Notes under the pieces: model-generated | What the model saw: only the letters and a program-made list of their open reading frames with translations | Told to the model about the DNA's origin: nothing | Databases searched by the model: none | Part shown: positions 1 through 7,432 of the stretch, in pieces | Numbering within the stretch: position 1 is the stretch's first letter | Layout: each line of letters begins with the position of its first letter | Program-made: the position numbers and the translations under genes | Source: a virus | IMG/VR virus record: IMGVR_UViG_3300020183_000200 | Span: 1 to 39,124 of that record | Reading direction: 5' to 3' (one strand) | Length of the DNA: 39,124 nucleotides

Positions 1-127
1 GCTGCCGTCGATCACGGTGTTGACCTGGGCTTGAAAGGCAGTGGAGAGATCACCACGGGCCTGGGCAGCCCCTTCAAGCTCGGTCTTGAAGTTCTGCGCG
101 GAGACCTTTGCGGCGTTGGCATAACCG
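1..127. repeat. 127-bp perfect direct repeat, copy 1 (contig-end overlap)
   Basis: Bases 1-127 are identical to 36410-36536. The first difference is base 128 (A) against 36537 (G). Beyond that the two tracts remain clearly related but carry scattered substitutions for roughly 570 bp. A perfect match of exactly 127 bases that begins at base 1 is what a de Bruijn assembler with k=127 leaves at a branching node, so this is most likely an assembly-graph overlap and not a biological terminal repeat. Confidence 0.9.
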
Positions 128-2160
128 ACTTGATTGCGCAGCTCGGCGTTCACATCGGCCTGCAGCTGGGCTTGCTGCTCCACCGAGCCAAACTCGGCCT
201 GAGCATTCAGGGCGATCAGCCGTTGCTGGCTGAGCTGATCACGCTGAGCGGCCTGCTGCTCCTGCAACAGCTGACTGCGGAGGTTGCCAAGGCCCAGCTC
301 TTCGGCGTTCGTCTGGCGAATCAGATCCAGGTTTTGCTGCGCCAGCGCCACCTGCTGCTGCGTTTCAGCGCTGCCCTTCTCGGCATTACGGGACTGTGCC
401 TGCAAAAGGGCGATGCGAGCTTCAATTTCAGCCCGCTGGCCGGCTGCTGCGTTCTTCTGCTGCTCAAACGCCAAAGCCGCCTGCTGACCTTGCTGCTCCG
501 TCACCAAAGCGCGGGCCTTGAGGTCAAACTCAGCCACGGTCTGGTTGAACTTGGCCTGCCCGTATTGCAGCTCTAGCGCCCGGCGCTGTTCGTCATTGGT
601 AGCGAGCTTCTGCGCTTGCGCTAGCTCCTGATCCAGCAGGCTCTTGATCGTGTCGCTGCGGCCGATGGCGGCATCAGCGCGGACCTTGTTGATCTGGCCA
701 ACGAGGTTGTATTCCTGTTGATAGACCCCCAAGCGCTTTTCCTGCGCTTGCAGATTCAGCTTGTCCGCAGACAAGGAGGCCAGCTTCTGATTGCGTACAT
801 TGGTCTCAGCCTGTTGCGCTGCGGTTGCACCTTTGATGGCAGCGGCATTGGCTTCAATTAGCTTTTTCTTGGATGAATCTGCTTCTTTTGTCAGATTCTT
901 TTGGCTACCGGTGGCATCATCAAGAGCTTTGCCGACTGCTGCCGCTGTTGCTGCACCCACGCCCAACGCAATGGCCACCTTGGCTGCATTGGCAGGGTTG
1001 AGGATGGTCTGCGCAATGGCAGCTGCGACAGCCAGCGCCTTCTGAGCCACTGCTGCTGCCTTGGTGGCATTGGCGATCAGGTAGAACGCCGCCGCAGCAC
1101 TACCCACACCGGCAAACACCTGCACCAAGGTCTTGGTGTTTTCTGCCGCAAACTGCAGCGAACCGGTCAACCCCTGCACCGATTCCGTAACGGTCGGGAG
1201 CAGGGTTTCACCTAGCTTGATCTGCAGCTCTTCCCACGCATTGGCCAGCTTCTGAAAGCTTTGGGCACTGGTCTCAACGCCACCGCTACCGGCGGTCAAT
1301 TCGTTAAGGCCCTTGGCAAAAGCAGGGAGAAACTCTTGAGCTGTCAGTTTCCCAGACTCAACCAACTTGACAAGCTGTTGTTGATTAATTCCAAGGCCTT
1401 GCGCTGCAGCTGCGAGCGCAATAGGTAGCCGCGAGCCTAGCTGTTCACGCAGCTCCTCAAAAGAAACAACGCCTTTTGAAGAAATCTGCTGCAAAGCCAA
1501 AAGGCTGCCGCTCACTGCATCACTGCTAAGGCCGAGGGCTTGGCCTGCTTTAGCGACAGCACCAAACACCTCTTGCTGTTCCTTCAGCGGGATGCCAGAA
1601 GCGCTGGCCGCAGCGGTGAAGCTACCAAAATCGTTGGACAGCTGCTTGTAGGAAAGGCCGAGCTGATCGGCTAAGCCTTTGGTGAACGCCAAGGCTTCAG
1701 CCGCGCCACCACTGCCCAAGGTGTTCTGCAGCTTGCGGGTAATTGATTCAAACTCCACCGCCGCTTGCACAGCATCCTTGATGCCAACAGCAAGACCAGC
1801 AAAGCCAACTGTTGCACCTACTGCTGCCGCTGCATCTTTTAGGCCAGAACCAACACTTGGTCCCAAACCACCACCAGAGCCTGCTTCAGCCTTTTGCCGT
1901 TCACGGGTGGCCTTGCTGATTTCTGTAGCGAGCTCTCGATACTTTCTGCTGCCGATCTCAACGAGGCGGATCTCCTGCTGCAGGCTGGTGATCCTGATGT
2001 CCAAGGCCGCCAGCGTGCCCTTGCTGGCTTTGGTGCCTAGCGCGTTCTCAATGCTGCGGCCGGCTTGCGTTGCTAGGCCCCGAACTTGCTCAATGCCAGC
2101 GCGGAAGGCTGTCGTGTCCAGCAGAACATCAAAGGTTGCCCGCCCGAGCGAATCCGCCAC
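1..2160 (-). CDS. Tape measure protein, allele 1 (continues at 36409-36266)
   Basis: Sets tail length and plugs the tail tube before DNA ejection. Translation from a GTG at 2160 (frame begins VADSLGRATFDVLL) stays open to base 1. A stop lies in frame upstream and no ATG is nearer, which decides the GTG start. Residues about 115-300 match the tape-measure N-terminal family TIGR02675, with the hallmark stretch around SFEELREQLGSRLP. A hydrophobic Ala-rich segment (about residues 340-430) and a long Gln/Ala/Glu coiled coil follow. Bases 1-127 are identical to 36410-36536; joining 1 to 36409 keeps the frame and gives a 767-residue protein ending at 36266. It follows the tail tube and completion genes, as expected. 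Function is secure; the completed 3' end is inferred from the circular join. Confidence 0.9.
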   Translation of the reverse strand, partial: MADSLGRATFDVLLDTTAFRAGIEQVRGLATQAGRSIENALGTKASKGTLAALDIRITSLQQEIRLVEIGSRKYRELATEISKATRERQKAEAGSGGGLGPSVGSGLKDAAAAVGATVGFAGLAVGIKDAVQAAVEFESITRKLQNTLGSGGAAEALAFTKGLADQLGLSYKQLSNDFGSFTAAASASGIPLKEQQEVFGAVAKAGQALGLSSDAVSGSLLALQQISSKGVVSFEELREQLGSRLPIALAAAAQGLGINQQQLVKLVESGKLTAQEFLPAFAKGLNELTAGSGGVETSAQSFQKLANAWEELQIKLGETLLPTVTESVQGLTGSLQFAAENTKTLVQVFAGVGSAAAAFYLIANATKAAAVAQKALAVAAAIAQTILNPANAAKVAIALGVGAATAAAVGKALDDATGSQKNLTKEADSSKKKLIEANAAAIKGATAAQQAETNVRNQKLASLSADKLNLQAQEKRLGVYQQEYNLVGQINKVRADAAIGRSDTIKSLLDQELAQAQKLATNDEQRRALELQYGQAKFNQTVAEFDLKARALVTEQQGQQAALAFEQQKNAAAGQRAEIEARIALLQAQSRNAEKGSAETQQQVALAQQNLDLIRQTNAEELGLGNLRSQLLQEQQAAQRDQLSQQRLIALNAQAEFGSVEQQAQLQADVNAELRNQVGYANAAKVSAQNFKTELEGAAQARGDLSTAFQAQVNTVIDGS

Positions 2161-2191
2161 GCCTACGCCTTGCTGTGCCTAGAAGTTGCCC

Positions 2192-2599
2192 CTACTTCAC
2201 CAGCTTTTGCAACGTGGTGAGTGCTGGCAGCCGGAACAATGCGGGCGTGATCCAATCCCTTGGCGGCATCTGATTGCCGGCCTTGGTGCGGTAACCCTGC
2301 AGCACGTAGACCGAGTAGTCCACGTTCCAGGTGTAGCGGTAGCTGAACGGTCCGCTCTTGGTCCGCACGATGCTTTGCCGCAACGCTCCGCTATCCACGA
2401 TGTCGCGTGGGCTGCCGACGCTCTCGCGGCCTTTGCCCTTGCGGTTGAAGCTGCCGCGTGTGGCCCTGTAGGTGCTCGGCCAGGTGAACTGTTTGGTACC
2501 GATCTCTTTGGTGAACTGCGCCTCTAGCAGCTGGCTATAGCGCTCAAAGGCTCGCTCTAGGCGATCCTCAATCAAGGTTGCGTTGATCTCGATCTGCAC
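2192..2599 (-). CDS. Tail-completion/neck protein, HK97 gp10-like
   Basis: A 135-residue protein lying between the tail-tube region and the tape measure. The opening MQIEINATLIEDRLERAFER is helical, and a small basic middle section (RGSFNRKGKGRESVG, then DIVDSGALRQSI) resembles HK97 gp10-type proteins, which usually carry an N-terminal helix followed by a region with a D-x-G-x-L-R motif. Such proteins sit at the head-tail joint or tail terminator. It starts 3 bp after the preceding stop and ends 31 bp before the tape-measure GTG, so it belongs to the same operon. Family placement is by motif and gene order only. Confidence 0.65.
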   Translation of the reverse strand: MQIEINATLIEDRLERAFERYSQLLEAQFTKEIGTKQFTWPSTYRATRGSFNRKGKGRESVGSPRDIVDSGALRQSIVRTKSGPFSYRYTWNVDYSVYVLQGYRTKAGNQMPPRDWITPALFRLPALTTLQKLVK

Positions 2600-2601
2600 G
2601 G

Positions 2602-2997
2602 CTACTCCTGCCGCACGGCATCAAGCACCACCACATGACCGACGTTGGCTTCCAGCAGCGCACCGATCCCGCCGCGTCCGTAGGCGCTGCGAGCCGCCAC
2701 CAGCGTGACGTTGTAGGTGCTGCCGTTGTCAATCTCCAGCGTGCCGGTCATGCCTTCCAGCACGTCGTCATCCAGCAGTTGCGGATCGGTGACGTAGCCC
2801 TCAAAGCGTGAGGTGCGCACGTCCACGCCTGCAAAGTTTTGGCCGATCGTGGCACCGATCTCCTTGACGAACACCCGATAGCTGGCGGGCGTGGTGTTGC
2901 CAACCACGTTGCCGGTGTACGGGTTCACGGTGGTGCCCGCTGCGGGAAGCTGAAAGGTCAACTCCCCGTTGCTGAAGCCATCCAGCGGGCTAACCAT
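2602..2997 (-). CDS. Head-closure/adaptor-like structural protein
   Basis: A 131-residue protein with mixed beta-strand character and no signal peptide or membrane segment. It reads like a small head-tail joining protein (head closure or stopper): residues about 30-95 alternate short strands with a conserved-looking FEGYVTDPQLL stretch. It lies between the tail-tube gene (15 bp upstream) and the gp10-like gene (3 bp downstream). Gene order supports a neck role, but the sequence alone does not separate head-closure from tail-terminator function. Confidence 0.55.
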   Translation of the reverse strand: MVSPLDGFSNGELTFQLPAAGTTVNPYTGNVVGNTTPASYRVFVKEIGATIGQNFAGVDVRTSRFEGYVTDPQLLDDDVLEGMTGTLEIDNGSTYNVTLVAARSAYGRGGIGALLEANVGHVVVLDAVRQE

Positions 2998-3011
2998 CGT
3001 TTACGTCAGGG

Positions 3012-3497
3012 CTAAGGAGGGGTCGGTGCTGTGGCCTTGGTCAGGGTGTAGGCGCCGTAACCTTGGAGCGTGAAGCTCACGGTGGCGATACCGCCAGCCT
3101 CGATCGACTCGGAAAAGTCGGTGATGATGCCGATACCGGCGTGCTTTTCCACGGTGGTTACCGAAGCGCCAGGGTCGGGGGATTCCCGATACCACTTGAT
3201 GTATTGCCCGGTCGGAGCGGCCAGGGCTGCATCCTTGAGCAGCTTGTAGCCAGCGTCCACGGTGTCCAAGTTCATGGTCATCGGGATGCTGTAGCTCTGG
3301 CTGGTAGCAACCGCCTTCTGGAAACCACCCGTGGTGCCGTAGTCGGTGACGGTTTGGGTTTCCGTGGTGCCCTCAATGCCTGCGTTGGTCAGGTTGAGGA
3401 TCTCAGTCAGGCCAGAGTTGCTGCTGGGATGGGTGTCATCAGCTGTGGTGGCGTTGGCTATCCACAAGCGATAGCCGATCGCGGACATGAACGCCAT
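3012..3497 (-). CDS. Major tail tube protein
   Basis: A 161-residue protein read as the subunit of the tail tube through which DNA passes. The N-terminal MAFMSAIGYRLWI, the central TVTDYGTTGGFQKAVATSQS loop and the C-terminal strands ending in SFTLQGYGAY match the pattern of siphovirus tail-tube proteins, which form beta-barrel hexamers and often end with a 'F.l.g.G' strand. It sits between a connector gene (3533-3904) and the neck/completion genes, followed by the tape measure, which is the classic setting. No G/GT chaperone pair lies between it and the tape measure; that pair is found far away at 28206-29419. Confidence 0.75.
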   Translation of the reverse strand: MAFMSAIGYRLWIANATTADDTHPSSNSGLTEILNLTNAGIEGTTETQTVTDYGTTGGFQKAVATSQSYSIPMTMNLDTVDAGYKLLKDAALAAPTGQYIKWYRESPDPGASVTTVEKHAGIGIITDFSESIEAGGIATVSFTLQGYGAYTLTKATAPTPP

Positions 3498-3532
3498 GTG
3501 GAAGGTCCTAGATGGTCTGGCTAAACTTGCCT

Positions 3533-3904
3533 TTAGGAGCGCAGCAGCTGTGCCTGGCTAGCGGCATTGCCGTAGAGGTTGCTGAAACGCCCGTCGTAGC
3601 CGATCGCTAGCGAGAGCTGGTTGCGCCAGTAGCTCTGCTGGGTGGTGATGCCGCTGAGCTTGGCGCCTGGGTTGCCTGGTGCCCACTCAAGCACGTCAGC
3701 GCGAATCAGGCCTAGGTCTTCGGAGGCCTTGGTTTCAAAGGCGGTCTCCAAGGCGTTGAGCTTGGTGATGGCGGTTTGGCTGGTGGTAATTGAGGCAGCG
3801 GTGGCCTCGTTCATCAACACGTCGAGGTGCTCAAGTGGGATGTCAGAAGCGGGGATGGCGAGGTGACGGCGGATGGCCTCGCGGTCAGTGGAGAGCCAGG
3901 GCAT
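3533..3904 (-). CDS. Head-tail connector-like protein
   Basis: A 123-residue, largely helical protein starting MPWLSTDREAIRRHLAIP. Short helical proteins with this kind of beginning, following portal and MuF genes, are typically head-tail adaptors of the gp6/gp15 class in siphoviruses. It precedes the tail-tube gene by 36 bp and follows a 68-residue gene. No catalytic motif is visible. The role rests on position and size. Confidence 0.6.
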   Translation of the reverse strand: MPWLSTDREAIRRHLAIPASDIPLEHLDVLMNEATAASITTSQTAITKLNALETAFETKASEDLGLIRADVLEWAPGNPGAKLSGITTQQSYWRNQLSLAIGYDGRFSNLYGNAASQAQLLRS

Positions 3905-3934
3905 GGCAGATCCTTTTGCTTAGGTTGCCATGGC

Positions 3935-4141
3935 TTACGCAGGCCAAATATCATCAACTGCCTCAAAGTCTTCATCTGTTTCAGCTAGAACTAAAAACGC
4001 TTCCACCAGCTCCTTGATTTGAGGCTGTTCAGCTTCGCCAGCTTGATCGTACAGATTTTTGAGCTGCCTAAATCGAGCCGCCGAAAACTTTTCAGCACTG
4101 GCGACCCTGAGAGCTTCTTCTAAAAGCGGCGTGTTCATCAT
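3935..4141 (-). CDS. Small acidic helical protein, unknown
   Basis: A 68-residue acidic protein (begins MMNTPLLEEALRVASAEKF, ends DDIWPA) predicted to be almost entirely helical. Its start overlaps the stop of the preceding short frame by the ATGA arrangement at 4138-4141, implying translational coupling. It lies between MuF and the connector gene, where scaffold or capsid genes would normally be found, but it is too short to be either. Function unknown; possibly a neck or assembly factor. Confidence 0.55.
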   Translation of the reverse strand: MMNTPLLEEALRVASAEKFSAARFRQLKNLYDQAGEAEQPQIKELVEAFLVLAETDEDFEAVDDIWPA

Positions 4142-4317
4142 GAGGCTAAATACTCATAAAGGCTACGTCTGATTCGGTCATAAAGTGCAGGTCTCATTTT
4201 TTTGAGTTTTGCAGGCTGGCTGACAAAAGCGACAAATGCTTCTGCAAAGGCTTCTCGGTCATTTGTGCCTGGGCGGCATCCACACCGCCTCCGCTGCTTC
4301 CTTCCGTCCCAGCGCAC
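4138..4317 (-). CDS. Short frame with a FAEAF-type C-terminal remnant
   Basis: A roughly 59-residue frame from a possible GTG at 4317. It overlaps the 3' end of the MuF gene by 59 bp in another frame. The part beyond MuF (residues about 20-59) contains EAFAEAFVAFVSQPAKLKK and a PALYDRIR tail. That resembles the conserved C-terminus of zincin-like or ADP-ribosyltransferase-like domains often fused to phage minor head proteins. No convincing start codon precedes this stretch. It may be an independent tiny gene or the remains of such a domain cut off by a frame change. Confidence 0.35.
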   Translation of the reverse strand: MRWDGRKQRRRCGCRPGTNDREAFAEAFVAFVSQPAKLKKMRPALYDRIRRSLYEYLAS

Positions 4318-5284
4318 GCTCAAACGGGCTTGGCCCGTAGTTTGGTTCTCTACCTGCATTCCGCAGCTCATCCATCACCTCGGCCCGTTCCCTGGCTTCT
4401 TCCTGCCGGTCTACCAGCCCTAGCTCCACCCACTCCGCATCCCATGGCGTCAACGTGCATCTGCAATTTGGGTGAGCCGGGCACACCACCTCACCCAGCC
4501 GATACACCCTGCGGTGCCGTGGTGCGCAGAAGCTGCAGGTGCGGCTGCTGCCCACTGCCTGCCACTGCACTTCTTTGATCCCTTCGGCCTCATAGCGCAG
4601 CTTGGTGCCTTCCACCATCGCCGATGCCATCTCAGTGCGGGCCAGGATCTGCGCACGGCTGGAGCTGATTGCCAGGCTGTTGGTGAGCGTGCCCTTGAGC
4701 TGCCGCCAGCTGTCGCTCTGCGCTAGGTGGAACTCCACCGCGCCAATGATCCGCCCACGCAAATCCACATCTGCCAACCTGTTGAGCTGGCCAAACACTT
4801 GGCTGCCTTTGCTGCCGGCGGCGTAGTTGCGCAAAGCGTTCTCCCGTTGGGCTGCGGCAATCAGCGCTGATGGGTTCTGCCGCGCCATCGCTGGGCTGAG
4901 GATCGCCTCAGGGTTGGTTGTGGCATTTGCAAACAACTGCGCGGCCTGCTCAATGCCCTGCTGTTGCGCTTGCTGCTGCACGCGGTTCAGCTGTGCCAAC
5001 GCCCAGTAATCAGACGCCAGCTGCCCATCAGCCAAGCCGCGGGTGATCGTTTGCTGCAGCTCTGGCGGCAAGGCCAAGCCATTCAGCTCGCGGCCCAGCT
5101 CATCACGCAGTAGCAACAGCCGTTGCAGCGGGAAGGTGCTGCCATCGTCCAGCGCCCGCTTGTAGGCCACCTCGATCCGGCCTTCCAAGTTTTGGTAGGC
5201 ACCAACAAGAGCACCAACGATTTCGCGCTCGTATGGTCCAATCAGGGCAGATGCCAAGCGGCCCCAGCTTTGGGCCGGATCCAT
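4259..5284 (-). CDS. Minor head protein, SPP1 gp7/MuF family
   Basis: A 341-residue minor head protein of the phage Mu F family, which associates with the portal and is packaged in the procapsid. The diagnostic C-terminal block is present at about residues 245-290: TCSFCAPRHRRVY followed by PAHPNCRCTLTPWD, the Cys/His cluster typical of MuF domains. The N-terminal two thirds are helical and rich in Gln and Ala. Its ATG overlaps the last base of the portal stop (5284), so the two are translationally coupled. The frame ends with a short Pro/Arg/His tail inside a second overlapping frame that carries a FAEAF remnant. Confidence 0.85.
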   Translation of the reverse strand: MDPAQSWGRLASALIGPYEREIVGALVGAYQNLEGRIEVAYKRALDDGSTFPLQRLLLLRDELGRELNGLALPPELQQTITRGLADGQLASDYWALAQLNRVQQQAQQQGIEQAAQLFANATTNPEAILSPAMARQNPSALIAAAQRENALRNYAAGSKGSQVFGQLNRLADVDLRGRIIGAVEFHLAQSDSWRQLKGTLTNSLAISSSRAQILARTEMASAMVEGTKLRYEAEGIKEVQWQAVGSSRTCSFCAPRHRRVYRLGEVVCPAHPNCRCTLTPWDAEWVELGLVDRQEEARERAEVMDELRNAGREPNYGPSPFERALGRKEAAEAVWMPPRHK

Positions 5285-6759
5285 CAGTTACCACGCTGCA
5301 ACGATGCCGGTGGTGGCATCACGTTGCCCTCCAGGAGCTGCCGTTCGCGTTCCATCTGCTGCTGCAGGCTGCTTGCTGCTTGCCCTTCCAAGCCCACTAC
5401 CTCGGCATCTAGATCAAAGTCCACTGGCAGCACCCCACCGCGCTGCAGGATCTCAAGCAACGTCGAGCGGCTGAGGTAGCCGCCATCGGCCAGCGCCTTC
5501 ACCTGTCCCACCTGCTGCGGGTCGAGCTTCGCTTCCAGCGCTTGCGCAACGATTTGCAGGCTGCCGGTGGGCTCCTCCTCGGTGTAGGCACACCAAAGGA
5601 GCTGCAGCTGCTCAAACAGGCTGGCCTTTTGGCTGCCGGCCAGGGCCAAACCGCTTTGCACCTGCCCTGCTTGCAACCGCGCCTGCGTGGCTGTGACGGC
5701 TTCCTTGCCGCTCATGAACGCCAGCGTCTCGTTGTTGATCAGCTCCTCAATGTGGCGGAGGTGATCCTGCTGCTGCTGCAGGCTGCTGCCGGTAGGTTCT
5801 GCAAAGCTGAAATCCCCATCGACTGGCACATCCACCACGCTGTTGGGGCCAATCACCAGCGGTGGTGGGTTCTGGCCATCCATGAACAGCGCACCGCGCC
5901 GCACCGGCACGGGCAAGGCGCAGCGATGCAGCAGCTCGGCTAGATCCGAGCGAGAGCGGTAGTGCTGAAGGGTGAGCAGCGCCAGCTCACGGAATGGCGG
6001 CATCCCATTACCCCAGCGCTGTGGCTGCGGGGAGTACCAAACCAGCGGCACCTCCGGGATGCTGGTGAAGCCTTCCTCGACAAGGCGCATCTTCTGCGTC
6101 GCACCGAGTTGCCGGTTAATGGCCCACACTTGAAAGCCACCAGGGGTGAGCACACGGAAAAACGGCTCTGTCGTGAAGCCGAAGTTTCCGGTTTCCACTT
6201 GCCGCCATTCCATGACGGTGGCCTGAGTGAGACGCTCTTGGCCGGCGATCACCTCCGTCTTCCAATTCAGGATGTTGCGCCGCTCAATCAGGACCAGATA
6301 GGGCATCCGGTTCATCGCTAGCCGGTCTGCCTCCGAATCCACAGCCACCTGCTGGGGCATCTCGACGAGCACCGCGCAGCCGCCATCACGCATCGCCAAG
6401 CTGTCAGCTATCGCCAGAAAGCTGGCCAGGCTGTTGCCCATCTCGTCTACATCATCGAGCTGCCACTCAAAGGACTGGGGCAAATCAGAAACCATGAACT
6501 GCGAGAGGATGCCACTCATCGCCTCCACCGCTTTGCGGAAGCTCGGCACATAAGTGGAGCGAGCCAGGCGCGAGCGATAGGCCGCATCCGGTTCCTTGTT
6601 TTCCTTGTGGAGGTAGCTCGGTTCCACACCACGCAGACCGTTCCAGCAGTCAGCCATCAACTGCAAATCCGCTTCAATGTCCCTCAGGACCGGATGCTTC
6701 CAAGTCGGCAGGTTTGGCAGATCAAACAGATCACCATCAATCACAGGCCTGCCGTCCAT
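5284..6759 (-). CDS. Portal protein, DUF4055 type
   Basis: A 491-residue portal, the dodecameric ring at the capsid vertex through which DNA is pumped. The N-terminal region has LMADCWNGLRGVEPSYLHK and YRSRLARSTYVPSFRKAVEAM, the pattern I associate with DUF4055 portals. A Gln-rich clip/crown helix follows (about residues 320-420, with LINNETLAFMSGKEAVTATQAR). The C-terminus has a basic/Gln-rich helical tail. It is preceded by the sigma-like gene, where most phages place the large terminase immediately upstream, and overlaps MuF by one base. Confidence 0.85.
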   Translation of the reverse strand: MDGRPVIDGDLFDLPNLPTWKHPVLRDIEADLQLMADCWNGLRGVEPSYLHKENKEPDAAYRSRLARSTYVPSFRKAVEAMSGILSQFMVSDLPQSFEWQLDDVDEMGNSLASFLAIADSLAMRDGGCAVLVEMPQQVAVDSEADRLAMNRMPYLVLIERRNILNWKTEVIAGQERLTQATVMEWRQVETGNFGFTTEPFFRVLTPGGFQVWAINRQLGATQKMRLVEEGFTSIPEVPLVWYSPQPQRWGNGMPPFRELALLTLQHYRSRSDLAELLHRCALPVPVRRGALFMDGQNPPPLVIGPNSVVDVPVDGDFSFAEPTGSSLQQQQDHLRHIEELINNETLAFMSGKEAVTATQARLQAGQVQSGLALAGSQKASLFEQLQLLWCAYTEEEPTGSLQIVAQALEAKLDPQQVGQVKALADGGYLSRSTLLEILQRGGVLPVDFDLDAEVVGLEGQAASSLQQQMERERQLLEGNVMPPPASLQRGN

Positions 6760-6808
6760 TCATGCGCCTTCTCCGTGCCTTGAAATTGCCGCTAGAAAGG
6801 GCTAGCAG

Positions 6809-7432
6809 CTACAGCCAGGCAGAATCCATCTGATCATCTGCGCTGTGCAGCTCAAAGCAACCCAGCTCGTGACCCATCCCAGCAGTGGCGCGAAGATCCA
6901 GCTTGAGATCGTCAGCAGTGATGCCGAGCTTTTCGCACACCTGGGGGATAGTGTCACCACTCTCAAGCAAGCGACGTGCGTGCATCCCGCGTTGCCGGAC
7001 GCTGCCGGGTGCCTTGAGCCAGAAGTTGTGGTCGCGGATGTAGTGCCGCCACTCGCCAAGGATAAAGGGCAGAGCGATGGTGCTGAACTTGAACCCTTTA
7101 GAGGCATCAAAACGGCGTACGGCTTTGAGCAGCCCAATCAACCCGAGGGAATAAAGGTCTTCCACTTCCACGCAGCGGTACTTGTGAAACTGCTGGTGAA
7201 TGATGGTCTTGAGCAGGGGGATGTGGCGCTGAACCAAGCGCTCTTCTTCCCGTCGCTTTTGCGGACAGGTCTCGTGATACAGCAGCGTGCGAGGCCTGGT
7301 GCTGCGCGGCTTCAGCGGTGCTGCAGGGCATGGCTTGAAAACTGGTGGCTGCCAAGGATCATGCAATCCCTGCTCAAGGTTAAAAGCAAGCTGCCCATCA
7401 GCATGACGGGCGCGGGATTTAAGGATGGCCAT
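6809..7432 (-). CDS. Sigma-70-like protein with regions 2-3 but no region 4
   Basis: A 207-residue protein. After a basic, Pro-rich N-terminus of about 60 residues comes a sigma region 2: RHIPLLKTIIHQQF (2.1), DLYSLGLIGLLKAVRRFD (2.2) and KGFKFSTIALPFILGEWRHY (2.3-2.4), then a region-3-like HNFWLKAPGSVRQRG. The remaining 50 residues contain a short HTH-like stretch (IPQVCEKLGITADDL) and no region 4, so no -35 recognition module is visible. T4 gp55, a phage late sigma, likewise lacks a normal region 4. The ATG at 7432 shares a base with the TerL stop; two in-frame GTG codons lie just upstream. It is probably a regulator of late transcription, and its position inside the packaging operon is unusual. 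Confidence 0.7.
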   Translation of the reverse strand: MAILKSRARHADGQLAFNLEQGLHDPWQPPVFKPCPAAPLKPRSTRPRTLLYHETCPQKRREEERLVQRHIPLLKTIIHQQFHKYRCVEVEDLYSLGLIGLLKAVRRFDASKGFKFSTIALPFILGEWRHYIRDHNFWLKAPGSVRQRGMHARRLLESGDTIPQVCEKLGITADDLKLDLRATAGMGHELGCFELHSADDQMDSAWL

